Shown here: positions 1-8,485 of the stretch, one piece after another
Layout: each line of letters opens with the position of its first letter
Position numbering within the stretch: the first letter of the stretch is position 1
NCBI GenBank assembly: GCA_934591895.1
Contig: CAKTPP010000011.1
Span: forward strand, 1 to 53,575
DNA from: an uncultured Oscillospiraceae bacterium
GTDB taxonomy: Bacteria > Bacillota > Clostridia > Oscillospirales > Oscillospiraceae
Reading direction: 5' to 3'
Length of the DNA stretch: 53,575 nt
The notes under the pieces: generated by a model
Told to the model about the DNA's origin: nothing
Database searches by the model: none
Seen by the model: the letters and a program-made list of their open reading frames with translations, nothing else
Translations under genes and position numbers: made by a program

Positions 1-1402
1 CACCCTCGCCAAACTCAACTTTTACGTTGATATGTCCGTCTGGCTTTTTGTGGGAAAGCAGTACTACCGTCTCCACGTGCGGTGTCTGCGGGAACATATC
101 CACAGCCAGCGCCTGCGTGAGCGTGTAGCCGCGCTGTGTGAGCAGCTTCACGTCACGCGCGAGCGTGCCCGGGTCACAGGAGACATAGACGATGCGCGGC
201 GGCTGCATGGATACCATCGCGTCGATGGCCTCCGGCTGCATACCCTTGCGCGGAGGATCGACCACGATGCAGTCCGGCTGGATACCGCGCTGCGCGAGCG
301 CCGCTGCGGCAGCCCCGGCATCCGCGCAGAGAAACTCCGCATTCTCGATACCGTTTCGCTCCGCATTCCGGCGTGCGTTCTCGATCGCCTCCGGCACGAT
401 CTCCGCGCCGATGACATGCGCAGCCTTTCGCGCCAGACACAGACTGATCGTTCCGGCGCCGCAGTACAGGTCGAGCACCTGATCCGTCGGCGCGTTGACG
501 GCGTACTCCACCGCGCGCTCATACAGCCGCTCCGCCTGCACGGGATTGACCTGATAAAACGCCTGCGGCGAGAGCGTGAACGTCAGTCCACAGAGCCGGT
601 CGGTCAGCTCCGGCTCACCCCAGAGCGTATAAAAATCTCCGGCGAGCACGACGTTGCCCTTCTGCTTGTTGATATCGAGCACGATACCGGTCAGCTCTGG
701 GCAGTGCTCGCGCAGATAGGCAACCAAATCGCCCGTCTGCGCGCCGAAGCCGCGTGCAGAGATGATGCAAAGCACGGCATCGGGCGTGTGCATGGCGCAG
801 CGCGTGAACAGATGGCGCACTGTGCCGCGCCCGGTCTGCTCATCATAGGGGACGATGCCGCGCAGATTCATCCAGTCGCAGACCGCCTGCGCCGCCTTGT
901 CTGCGAGCGGGAGCTGGAGCAGACACTGCTCGACCGGCGTGACATCGTGGCTGGATGCACGGTAAAAGCCCTTGACCACGCGGCCATCTTTCATGCCGAC
1001 GGCATAGATCGCCTTGTTGCGGTAGCAGAGCGGGTATTCCATGCCGATGATGTCCTGCACCGGCGTTGAAACGCCGCCGATGCGTGTGAGCGCATCGTTG
1101 ACGCGCGCGCGCTTCATGCGCAGCTGCTCACCATATTCCATATGCTGCAGGCTGCAGCCGCCGCAGGTGCGGCAGACAGGGCAGGGAGGCTCTGTGCGCG
1201 CGGCGGCAGGGGACAAGCACTGCTCCGCCTTGCCGTAGACGGCGGCCGACGTCACCTTGAGAATGCGCACCTGCCACGTCTCGCCGGCAAGCGCGCCCTT
1301 GACAAACACGGCGCGGCCGGCGATGTGGCACACACCGGCGCCTTCGGACGTGTAGCCGGTGATCTCGGCGGTATGCAGTTGGTTTTTTGCAAGCTGCTCC
1401 AT
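1..1402 (-). CDS. rlmD: 23S rRNA (uracil-5-)-methyltransferase, RlmD/RumA family, 3' end outside window
   Basis: A SAM-dependent enzyme of the TrmA/RumA family, which methylates C5 of a uridine in 23S rRNA. Reading down from ATG 1402, an N-terminal TRAM-like segment is followed by an iron-sulfur cysteine cluster (CPVCRTCGGCSLQH), the SAM-binding motif LDLYCGAGT, the VDPPRKG motif and the catalytic-cysteine loop YVSCDPGTLARD. After VETVVLLSH the frame continues as KPDGHINVKVEFGEG and leaves the window without a stop, so the C-terminal end is missing here. The start lies 3 bases after the TAA of the upstream ABC-F gene, which suggests one operon. Which uridine is modified (1939, 747 or both) cannot be told from the sequence. 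Confidence 0.9.
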   Translation of the reverse strand, partial: MEQLAKNQLHTAEITGYTSEGAGVCHIAGRAVFVKGALAGETWQVRILKVTSAAVYGKAEQCLSPAAARTEPPCPVCRTCGGCSLQHMEYGEQLRMKRARVNDALTRIGGVSTPVQDIIGMEYPLCYRNKAIYAVGMKDGRVVKGFYRASSHDVTPVEQCLLQLPLADKAAQAVCDWMNLRGIVPYDEQTGRGTVRHLFTRCAMHTPDAVLCIISARGFGAQTGDLVAYLREHCPELTGIVLDINKQKGNVVLAGDFYTLWGEPELTDRLCGLTFTLSPQAFYQVNPVQAERLYERAVEYAVNAPTDQVLDLYCGAGTISLCLARKAAHVIGAEIVPEAIENARRNAERNGIENAEFLCADAGAAAAALAQRGIQPDCIVVDPPRKGMQPEAIDAMVSMQPPRIVYVSCDPGTLARDVKLLTQRGYTLTQALAVDMFPQTPHVETVVLLSHKKPDGHINVKVEFGEG

Positions 1403-1405
1403 GGT

Positions 1406-3004
1406 TTATTCCGTTTCCTGACCTGAGATATGCATATACTCGTCGTACGTGCAGCGGCGGTCAATGATGCCGTCCGGCGTGATCTCAATGATGCGGTTGG
1501 CAACCGTCTGCGTGAGCTGGTGGTCATGACTGGTAAAGATGATGTTATACGGGAAGGCATCCATGCCGTTGTTGAGCGCCGCGATGCTCTCGAGGTCAAG
1601 GTGGTTCGTCGGCTGGTCAAAGACAAGGAAGTTTGCGCCCGAGAGCATCATCTTCGAGATCATGCAGCGCACCTTCTCGCCGCCGGAGAGAACCTTGACC
1701 TGCTTATAGACATCGTCGCCGGAAAACAGCATCCGGCCGAGGAACGTGCGCAGATAGCTCTCGCGCTTATCGGCAGAGAACTGGCGCATCCAGTCGATGA
1801 GGTCATAGTCGCAGTTTTCAAAATAGCTGTTGTGATCCTTGGGGAAGTAGGCCTGCGTGGTCGAAACGCCCCACTTGACCGTGCCCTCATCCGGCTCCTC
1901 GTCACCCATGAGGATCTTGAAGAGCATCGTCACGGCAAGCTCGTTCTTGCCGAGAATGGCGATCTTGTCCTCCTTGCCGACAATAAAGCTCACGTGGTTG
2001 AGCAGCTTTTCGCCATCGACGGTCTTGCTGATATCCGTCACAAACAGGCGATCCTTGCCCGGCTCGCGCTCAGCCTTGAAGCCGACCCACGGATAGCGGC
2101 GGCTGGAGGCGGGCATATCCTCGACGGCGATCTTCTCGAGCAGCTTGCGGCGGGACGTCGCCTGACGGGACTTGGACTTGTTGGCAGAGAAACGGGCGAT
2201 GAATGCCTGCAGCTCCTGGATCTTCTGCTCGGCGCGCTTGTTCTGATCCTTGACGAGCTTTTGCATCAGTTGGCTCGACTCGTACCAGAAATCATAGTTG
2301 CCGACATACATCCTGATCTTGCCGTAGTCGATATCGACGATGTGCGTGCAGACGTTATTGAGGAAGTAACGGTCATGCGACACGACGAGCACGGTGCCGT
2401 CGTAATCCATCAGGAAATCCTCCAGCCAGACGACGCTCGCAAGGTCGAGGTTGTTCGTCGGCTCATCGAGCAGGATGATGTCCGGGTGACCGAAGAGCGC
2501 CTGCGCAAGCAGGACCTTCACCTTCAGGCGCGGATCCATGTCGGACATCATGGTCTCATGAAACTCCGGCGAGACGCCCAGTCCCTGCAGGATGCGCGAG
2601 GCGTCAGACTCCGCCTCCCAGCCGCCGAGATCCGCAAATTCCTCCTCAAGCTCGGAAGCGCGGATGCCGTCCTCGTCCGTCATCTCGTCCTTGGCGTAGA
2701 TGGCGTCCTTTTCCTTGCCGCAGTCATACAGGCGCTGATTGCCCATGATCACCGTATCCATGACGGTGTAGGCGTCATACATCGTCTGATCCTGCTTGAG
2801 CACAGACATTCGCGCCTTGGGATCGATATGCACGCCGCCGGAGCTCGGCTCGAGCTGACCGGAGAGGATCTTCAGGAATGTGGATTTTCCGGCGCCGTTT
2901 GCGCCGATGATGCCGTAGCAGTTGCCTGGGGTGAACTGCAGGTTTACCTTGGAAAACAGCGGTGCGCCGCTGTACTGCAGCGAGAGGTCATCAACAGTGA
3001 TCAT
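1406..3004 (-). CDS. ABC-F family ATPase, YbiT-like, with one degenerate ATP site
   Basis: A 532-residue soluble protein with two ABC ATPase domains in tandem and no membrane segment. This is the ABC-F plan of ribosome-associated translation factors and antibiotic-resistance proteins. NBD1 has an intact Walker A (GANGAGKST, residues 34-42) and Walker B (ILLDEPTNNLD, about 176-186), but its signature is replaced by DPRLKVKVLLAQ. NBD2 has a good signature (LSGGEK, about 441), a degraded Walker A (ILGKNELAVTML, about 350) and a Walker B in which the catalytic glutamate is Gln (VFDQPTNHLD, about 462). The linker region is basic. RBS AAGGAG precedes ATG 3004, and a -10-like TATACT lies at 3048-3053. 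Family assignment is firm; the exact cellular role is unknown. Confidence 0.9.
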   Translation of the reverse strand: MITVDDLSLQYSGAPLFSKVNLQFTPGNCYGIIGANGAGKSTFLKILSGQLEPSSGGVHIDPKARMSVLKQDQTMYDAYTVMDTVIMGNQRLYDCGKEKDAIYAKDEMTDEDGIRASELEEEFADLGGWEAESDASRILQGLGVSPEFHETMMSDMDPRLKVKVLLAQALFGHPDIILLDEPTNNLDLASVVWLEDFLMDYDGTVLVVSHDRYFLNNVCTHIVDIDYGKIRMYVGNYDFWYESSQLMQKLVKDQNKRAEQKIQELQAFIARFSANKSKSRQATSRRKLLEKIAVEDMPASSRRYPWVGFKAEREPGKDRLFVTDISKTVDGEKLLNHVSFIVGKEDKIAILGKNELAVTMLFKILMGDEEPDEGTVKWGVSTTQAYFPKDHNSYFENCDYDLIDWMRQFSADKRESYLRTFLGRMLFSGDDVYKQVKVLSGGEKVRCMISKMMLSGANFLVFDQPTNHLDLESIAALNNGMDAFPYNIIFTSHDHQLTQTVANRIIEITPDGIIDRRCTYDEYMHISGQETE

Positions 3005-3093
3005 TTGGGAAACTCCTTCGTTACGTTCGAAATATAGATAATAAATCAGTATAGCATACTTTGGACTGTTTGAACAGCAGATTTACACACGAA

Positions 3094-3120
3094 CAGAGCC
3101 GGCGATGATCACCGGCTCTG
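3094..3120 (-). terminator. Hairpin downstream of pfk
   Basis: A perfect 9-bp GC-rich stem (CAGAGCCGG / CCGGCTCTG) with a 9-base loop, 8 bases past the pfk stop codon. On the minus strand it lacks a clear T-run, so it may be a weak terminator or a 3' stabilising hairpin. Confidence 0.4.
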
Positions 3121-3127
3121 CTGATCT

Positions 3128-4369
3128 TTATTTTGCAAGCACTTTTTTCAGCCGTGCATAGCGGGGCAGACCGTTTTCAAGGGGTATCTCCGGGACGCCC
3201 TGAATGAGCGGCAGGGCATAGTCAATGAAGTCCTGCGTGACATTGTTGCCCTCCGGGACGATCCATTCGACCGGCACTTTCTTCTCGTAGTTCGCAACAT
3301 CGGCCAGAGGGATGAGCTCCATGCGGCAGGCATATTTGCCGTCTACCATTTCGCGCACAAAGGCAACCATCTTTCCGGTCTCGCCGGCGACAGCGGACTC
3401 GACCGCCATTTTTCCGGCGGCAAATGCCTCGTCGATATCCGTCTGCGATGCCAGATGCGCACCGGCACGCTGCAGCAGCGAGAGCTCGATGCCGCGCACC
3501 TTTGCGTGCTCACGTTCTTTGAGCGCCTGCGCCAGACGCGCGGCCAGGCCGCCAAGCTGCGCATGGCCGAAGCCGTCCGTCGCGGAGGCCTTCGCCTCGG
3601 ACACAAACGAGCCGTCGGCATAGTGGATACCCTCGGAGACGGCGATCAGGACACTGTTCTTCTGCTCATAGATGCGGTGCACGTCGGCAAAAAACCGCTC
3701 CATGTCAAAGTCCACCTCCGGAAGGTAGACCAGATCCGGACCTGCGCCGCAGTATGTCGCCAGCGCAGCGCTGCCTGCCAGCCAGCCGGCATGACGTCCC
3801 ATGATCTCGATGACCGTGATCGTGCCGTTATCATACACACGGCAGTCCTTGGAGACCTCCATGCACGAGGTCGCTATGTACTTGGCGGCGCTGGCGTAGC
3901 CGGGGCAGTGGTCCGTACCGAAGAGATCGTTGTCGATCGTCTTTGGCACACCCATCACGCGGCACTCCCAATCGTGCGCCTGCATATAGCGGCTGACCTT
4001 GTTGCAGGTGTCCATGGAGTCGTTGCCGCCGTTATAGAAGAAATAGCGCACGTTGTATTTCCGGAAGATCTCCAGAATGCGCCGATAATCCGTTTCATCC
4101 GCTTCCGGGTCTGCCATCTTGTACCGGCAGGAGCCCAGCTCCGACGACGGCGTGTGCAGCAGCAGGCGGAGCTCGTCCGGATCCTCCTGACGGATATCAT
4201 ACAGACGGTCATCCAGAACGCCGCGGATCCCGTGCGCCGCGCCATAAACATTGGTGATGGCATCCGATTCCAATGCGGTCTTGAGCACGCCATATGCGCT
4301 GGCATTGATGACAGCGGTCGGTCCTCCGGACTGCCCAAAGATACACGCACCCTTCAATACACCGGACAT
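3128..4369 (-). CDS. pfp: Pyrophosphate-type 6-phosphofructokinase
   Basis: Phosphorylates fructose 6-phosphate to fructose 1,6-bisphosphate in glycolysis. The residues that distinguish phosphoryl donors point to PPi rather than ATP: GGNDS (about residues 112-116) has Asp where ATP enzymes have Gly, and PKTIDND (about 142-148) has Lys where ATP enzymes have Gly (PGTIDND). Other family motifs are GQSGGPTAVINAS at the N-terminus, MGRHAGWL and GFGHAQLGG. The length of 413 residues matches clostridial PPi-PFKs. RBS GGAGGTAAGCT precedes ATG 4369. It is divergent from fba, so two consecutive glycolytic steps share one intergenic region. Donor preference is inferred from these residues, not measured. 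Confidence 0.92.
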   Translation of the reverse strand: MSGVLKGACIFGQSGGPTAVINASAYGVLKTALESDAITNVYGAAHGIRGVLDDRLYDIRQEDPDELRLLLHTPSSELGSCRYKMADPEADETDYRRILEIFRKYNVRYFFYNGGNDSMDTCNKVSRYMQAHDWECRVMGVPKTIDNDLFGTDHCPGYASAAKYIATSCMEVSKDCRVYDNGTITVIEIMGRHAGWLAGSAALATYCGAGPDLVYLPEVDFDMERFFADVHRIYEQKNSVLIAVSEGIHYADGSFVSEAKASATDGFGHAQLGGLAARLAQALKEREHAKVRGIELSLLQRAGAHLASQTDIDEAFAAGKMAVESAVAGETGKMVAFVREMVDGKYACRMELIPLADVANYEKKVPVEWIVPEGNNVTQDFIDYALPLIQGVPEIPLENGLPRYARLKKVLAK

Positions 4370-4428
4370 AGCTTACCTCCACAAATTCATAAAATTGATA
4401 GATTTTAAGGGAACATTGAATTCTGCTA

Positions 4429-4457
4429 TTGATATTATTTCGAAACGTGTGTAAAAT
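4429..4457 (+). promoter_or_regulatory. Sigma-A promoter of fba
   Basis: TTGATA (4429-4434), a 17-base spacer and TAAAAT (4452-4457), about 75 bases upstream of the fba start, in the A+T-rich gap shared with the divergent pfk gene. Confidence 0.65.
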
Positions 4458-4530
4458 GAACTGAACCCGTTATCGGAGTGATTCATTTATCACCGTTCCT
4501 TATATTATATGAAAGTGAGTTGACTTGTCA

Positions 4531-5466
4531 ATGTCGATTGTTACTTCTCAGGAAATGTTTTCAAAAGCGTATGCCGGCGGTTACGCCATCGGTGCGTTCA
4601 ATGTGAACAATATGGAGATCATTCAGGGCATCACCGAGGCCGCAAAGGAGTGCAACGCTCCGGTGATCCTGCAGGTGTCCTCCGGCGCGCGCAAGTATGC
4701 AAACCGCACGTATCTGGTCAAGCTCGTGGAGGCCGCCGTGATCGAGACCGGTCTGCCGATCTGCCTGCATCTGGATCACGGCGATTCGTTCGAGCTGTGC
4801 AAATCCTGCGTAGACGACGGGTTTTCATCCGTCATGATCGATGCCTCGTCCAAGCCGTTTGAGGAGAACCTCGCACTGACGCGTCAGGTCGTGGAATATG
4901 CGCACGCGCACGGCGTCGTCGTCGAGGCGGAGCTCGGCACGCTTGCCGGCATTGAGGACGATGTAAAGGTCAAGGCAGAGGATTCGTCGTACACGCGCCC
5001 CGAGGACGTGCAGGAATTTGTGGAGCGCACCGGCTGCGACTCGCTGGCCATCGCCATCGGCACGAGCCACGGCGCTTATAAGTTCAAGCCCGGCACAAAG
5101 CCGCAGCTGCGCTTTGACATTCTGGAGGAAGTGTCCGAGCGTCTGCCTGGCTTCCCGATCGTGCTGCACGGCTCGTCGTCCGTGCCGCAGGAATATGTGC
5201 AGATGATCAACGAATTCGGCGGCAACATGCCCGGCGCGATCGGCGTGCCGGAAGATCAGCTGCGTCAGGCCGCGCGTCTGTCCGTGTGCAAGATCAATAT
5301 TGACTCCGACCTGCGTCTGGCCATGACCGGCACGGTGCGTAAGTATCTGGCTGAGCATCCGTCGGAATTCGACCCCAGAAAGTACCTCGGCCCCGCGCGC
5401 GAGAACATCAAGCAGCTTGTCAAGCATAAGATCATCGACGTGCTCGGCTGCGACGGGAAAGCCTGA
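4531..5466 (+). CDS. fba: Class II fructose-1,6-bisphosphate aldolase
   Basis: Zn-dependent cleavage of fructose 1,6-bisphosphate to glyceraldehyde 3-phosphate and dihydroxyacetone phosphate. Class II signatures are HLDHGDS with the metal and catalytic residues (about residue 81), EAELGTLAGIEDD, AIGTSHGAYKF, VLHGSSSVP and INIDSDLR. ATG 4531 (MSIVTSQ) gives 311 residues. An in-frame TTG at 4525 is closer to the AAAGTGAG ribosome binding site and would add two residues, so the start is uncertain by that much. The gene lies directly downstream of the divergent PPi-PFK, and a degenerate P-type ATPase gene follows after 47 bases. Confidence 0.95.
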   Translation: MSIVTSQEMFSKAYAGGYAIGAFNVNNMEIIQGITEAAKECNAPVILQVSSGARKYANRTYLVKLVEAAVIETGLPICLHLDHGDSFELCKSCVDDGFSSVMIDASSKPFEENLALTRQVVEYAHAHGVVVEAELGTLAGIEDDVKVKAEDSSYTRPEDVQEFVERTGCDSLAIAIGTSHGAYKFKPGTKPQLRFDILEEVSERLPGFPIVLHGSSSVPQEYVQMINEFGGNMPGAIGVPEDQLRQAARLSVCKINIDSDLRLAMTGTVRKYLAEHPSEFDPRKYLGPARENIKQLVKHKIIDVLGCDGKA

Positions 5467-5513
5467 GCTGTCAGGACGTCACGTACCGCACCGACTGGAC
5501 AAGGGGGATACCC

Positions 5514-7184
5514 ATGAATTTTCAGGAACTTCTGACGCGCCTGTCTGCAAGCTGCTTTGCCGCGGATCGGCCGGACTATGATTGGAAAACGCTGCGCCTG
5601 TTTCCGGAAACAGGTCTGAGCCTGGTGCTGATCGTGCGGCTCTTTGCGGCGCTCGCCCTGTGCGTGGCCGGCGCGCTTTTGCACAGCACGGCGCTGCGCT
5701 ATGTGCTTTTGATCCTGTCTGTGCTCATCTCCGGCTATGACTATCTCGCCGCTGCGCTCTCGTGCATCCTTGCACGGCAGGTATTTCGGCCGGCGGTACT
5801 CATCATCGTATGCGTGATCGGCACATTGGCAGTCGGTCAGCCGGTGGATGCCGCTGTTTTCCTGCTGGTGTACCGGCTTGTGACGATCCTGATCGCGGTC
5901 GTAACACAGCACGCACAGAAAACGCTGAAAGACGCAGTCGGCGGCGAGATCCACTGCGCAGCCGAGTTTTCCGCACCGAAATGGATCGACTACCTTGCGC
6001 CGGCAGGACTCTGCGTTGCGGTCTTGGTCGCGGTGCTCGAAAGCGTGCTCAAGGTTGCGGCTGTATCTCAGGCAATTCACGCCGCGATGATCGTGCTGTT
6101 CCTGTCCACGCCTTGCGCGCTGCTTGTTTCCGTACCGCTCGTGTGGTACAGCGCCGTCAATGGTGCGTATCACTGCAACGTGCTGTTTCGCAGCTGCCGC
6201 AGTATGCGTGCGCTCACTGCCGTGCGCGCAGTCGCAGTTGACGAAGGGGAGGGGGACAATCAGCTTCCGAAGGTGGTCAGTGTGAAGTCGGATCAGCTGA
6301 CGCCGGATGCATTGCTGCAGCTGGCTGCCAATGCTGAATCCTGCTCCAACAGCCGCACGGCGCGCGCCATCTGCGCCGCCTATACCGGCCCGATCCGCAG
6401 CGAGTACCTCTCCAACGCGGTGGACATTCCCGAGAGCGGCGTGGAAGTGTATATTGAATCGACGCGTGTCTGTGTCGGTACGCGCGAGCTGATGATCCTC
6501 AAGGGCGTTGACATCCCAGACGAAGACCTGACGGACGGTTATGTGGTCTATGTATCCGTCGGCGAACAGTATGCAGGCAAGCTTCTGCTGCAGGAGGTCG
6601 TGCAGTCGGACGTCAAGCCCGCCTTCAAGGAGCTGCGCACACTTGGTGTGCACACGATCGCGCTGTTCAGCAATGCCAGCAATGACTCCGTGTCCGAAAA
6701 CGCAAAGGAGCTTCAGGCGGATCATCTCTACTGCAAATGCAGCGGTGAAGAAAAAGAGCAGCTTCTTACGCAGCAGGTGGAAAAGCTGGACGACGGGGAG
6801 CTGCTGCTGTACTATGACCGCCGCTGCACGGCGCATCCGGAGCATTCGTCCGCAGACCTTGATGCCTGTGTTATCCCGGAGGAGAGCGAGGAGCGGTTTG
6901 ACGCCGATGTCCTGCTCACGAGTCAGGATCCGTACTTGCTGCCGGAAGCGATTGAAACGGCCGGCTGGGTCGAGGGCATCTGCCGTGAGCATCTGGCGAT
7001 CGGTGCCGTCGTAAAGGTGCTGCTTCTGGTGATGGCAGAGCTCGGCTACTGCACGCTCTGGTTTGCCGCCGTTCTGGACGGCGCTGCCGCGCTCGGTACG
7101 CTGCTGATGGCGATCCGCGCATTCGGTTTCGACAAACAGCACCGCCGCGTGCGCGACTATTTACCGAAGATCAAATCAGAATAA
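5514..7184 (+). CDS. Catalytically dead P1B-type (heavy-metal) ATPase homologue, actuator domain lost
   Basis: A 556-residue membrane protein whose overall order matches heavy-metal P-type ATPases but which has lost every catalytic motif. After N-terminal membrane helices, the position of the actuator (TGE) domain is reduced to about 25 residues (about 135-160). The CPC metal motif reads STPCALLVSVPL (about 198). The phosphorylation motif DKTGT reads VDEGEGD (about 243). The His-Pro motif is replaced by CSNSRTA, and the GDGIND segment by a YYDRRCTAHP stretch (about 435), with two C-terminal helices after it. RBS AGGGGG precedes ATG 5514. The frame is open and uninterrupted over 1.67 kb, so it is probably a maintained pseudo-transporter. 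The alignment is by eye and the function is unknown. Confidence 0.7.
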   Translation: MNFQELLTRLSASCFAADRPDYDWKTLRLFPETGLSLVLIVRLFAALALCVAGALLHSTALRYVLLILSVLISGYDYLAAALSCILARQVFRPAVLIIVCVIGTLAVGQPVDAAVFLLVYRLVTILIAVVTQHAQKTLKDAVGGEIHCAAEFSAPKWIDYLAPAGLCVAVLVAVLESVLKVAAVSQAIHAAMIVLFLSTPCALLVSVPLVWYSAVNGAYHCNVLFRSCRSMRALTAVRAVAVDEGEGDNQLPKVVSVKSDQLTPDALLQLAANAESCSNSRTARAICAAYTGPIRSEYLSNAVDIPESGVEVYIESTRVCVGTRELMILKGVDIPDEDLTDGYVVYVSVGEQYAGKLLLQEVVQSDVKPAFKELRTLGVHTIALFSNASNDSVSENAKELQADHLYCKCSGEEKEQLLTQQVEKLDDGELLLYYDRRCTAHPEHSSADLDACVIPEESEERFDADVLLTSQDPYLLPEAIETAGWVEGICREHLAIGAVVKVLLLVMAELGYCTLWFAAVLDGAAALGTLLMAIRAFGFDKQHRRVRDYLPKIKSE

Positions 7185-7199
7185 ACCGAAATAAACCGA

Positions 7200-7242
7200 A
7201 AATCTCCGATCCCGCACTTCACTCAGGGATCGGAGATTTTTT
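7200..7242. terminator. Bidirectional terminator overlapping the end of the recombinase gene
   Basis: A 13-bp perfect stem (AATCTCCGATCCC with its complement) followed by a T-run on the plus strand and an A/T-rich stretch on the other. The right arm encodes the last codons of the minus-strand recombinase, whose stop lies in the loop. It serves the aldolase/pseudo-ATPase transcript and probably the convergent gene too. Confidence 0.85.
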
Positions 7243-8245
7243 CAGCCGTATTCTCGTCAGGGGAGAATTCTCCCAGCGGGTTGGCCGCCGCAGCCGTGCG
7301 CAGCTGGTCATTGTCCACGTGGGTGTAGATCTGCGTCGTATTCAGATGCTCATGCCCGAGCACCTCCTGCAGCGTGCGCACGTCCACACCGTTTTGCAGC
7401 ATGAGCGTTGCCGCCGTGTGCCGCAGTTTGTGCGTTGAATACTGACTGGCATCCAGCCCCGCACGCGTCAGGTTTTTCTTGACCATGACCTGGACGGAGT
7501 CGCAGCTGATGCGTGTACGCCGGTTGGAGAGGAACATCGCCGTCGTGCGCGGCGGCGCGATTTCTCTGCGAACCGCCAGATAACGGTCAAGCGCCTCACG
7601 GCAGGCGTCGTTGAGGTAGACGACGCGCTCTTTATTGCCCTTACCGAGGATGCGCAGGCTGTCGCCGTGATCGTCCTGAAGATTCAGCCCGACAAGCTCA
7701 GAGATACGCAGCCCGCAGTTGAGAAAAATACACAGGATGCAATAATCTCGCTCCTTATTTTTCCCGTCCACCACGGACAGCAGCCGTTTGCTCTCGTCGA
7801 GTGTGAGATAGTGGGGGAGCGTCTTGGGGATCTTGGGGGAGTCGAGATCCTGCACGGGGTTTTCCTCCAGCAGCTTTGCCTTCATCGTCAGGTATTTGAA
7901 GAAGCTGCGGATCGCCGCGATCTTGCGCGCGCGGGAATTTGCGCCCAGACCGTATTCCGGTTCGTGCGCATTCGGCTGCTTGATGCGGTCACGCGACAGA
8001 TACGCGAGAAAGCTGTAAACTTCTGTGAGTGTCACAGCACGCAGGAACGACACGTCAACATCATGGATCGGGATCTCGTCAAGCTCCGCAGTGCGCGGCG
8101 CAAGTCCGCGTTCCAGCTTCAAAAACCGCAGGAACATCCGCAGGTCAAGATAATACTGATCAACGGTTGCCTTAGAGTGGCCGCAGATCGTTTCGTGATA
8201 GGTCAAAAAGTCGCGCAGCACCTGCGGTGCATCCGTATAGTCCAT
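7223..8245 (-). CDS. Tyrosine site-specific recombinase (XerC/XerD type)
   Basis: A 340-residue tyrosine recombinase. An N-terminal SAM-like core-binding domain is followed by a catalytic domain with Arg in CGLRISELVGL, His-x-x-Arg in HKLRHTAA, His in LGHEHLNTTQ and the nucleophile Tyr in IYTHVD. The open frame reaches 8419, but ATG 8245 is preferred because GAGGTG stands 6 bases upstream and the family N-terminus (LRDFLTYHETI) follows. A second Xer-type gene lies at 23.7-24.6 kb with spoIIM and is the better XerD candidate. This one could be XerC/CodV for dimer resolution or a stand-alone recombinase. No attachment site or phage gene is next to it, but an inverted repeat lies upstream. Confidence 0.85.
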   Translation of the reverse strand: MDYTDAPQVLRDFLTYHETICGHSKATVDQYYLDLRMFLRFLKLERGLAPRTAELDEIPIHDVDVSFLRAVTLTEVYSFLAYLSRDRIKQPNAHEPEYGLGANSRARKIAAIRSFFKYLTMKAKLLEENPVQDLDSPKIPKTLPHYLTLDESKRLLSVVDGKNKERDYCILCIFLNCGLRISELVGLNLQDDHGDSLRILGKGNKERVVYLNDACREALDRYLAVRREIAPPRTTAMFLSNRRTRISCDSVQVMVKKNLTRAGLDASQYSTHKLRHTAATLMLQNGVDVRTLQEVLGHEHLNTTQIYTHVDNDQLRTAAAANPLGEFSPDENTAEKISDP

Positions 8246-8316
8246 GTCTGACACCTCGCTTCTGATATGAGCATACCAGAAGCGCAGGGCAGTGTCTATT
8301 GACGAAATCCACAAAT

Positions 8317-8346
8317 AATTCGGCAAAATAAAAATTTTGCCGAATT
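8317..8346. repeat. 13-bp perfect inverted repeat upstream of the recombinase
   Basis: Arms AATTCGGCAAAAT and ATTTTGCCGAATT are separated by 4 bases. It sits about 70 bases upstream of the recombinase start and just downstream of the radA terminator. The arms are A+T-rich with no following T-run, which fits an operator or recombinase-binding dyad better than a terminator, but no function is shown. Confidence 0.6.
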
Positions 8347-8358
8347 TAGAGGAGGGGA

Positions 8359-8397
8359 AAACCGCCGGAAAGCATGAAACAGGCTTTCCGGCGGTTT
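8359..8397 (-). terminator. Terminator after radA
   Basis: A 15-bp stem (AAACCGCCGGAAAGC and its complement) with a short loop; on the minus strand it is followed by TTTTCCCC. It lies about 90 bases past the radA stop. Confidence 0.8.
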
Positions 8398-8485
8398 TCT
8401 GACAGCGAAGCTCATCCAAGTATCCGCATTACTGCCATTCATGAATTTCGCGTACTGTGCGGCCGTGCGCAACCGCTTTGCACCT

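Noticed and set aside
5265..7142. A 625-codon minus-strand open frame opposite the pseudo-ATPase
   Set aside because: It is the antisense shadow expected in GC-rich coding DNA: low-complexity Arg/His/Gln-rich protein, no ribosome binding site and no family features.
7223..8419. Prophage or integrative element around the first tyrosine recombinase
   Set aside because: No phage, conjugation or attachment-site sequence nearby; the neighbours are housekeeping genes.
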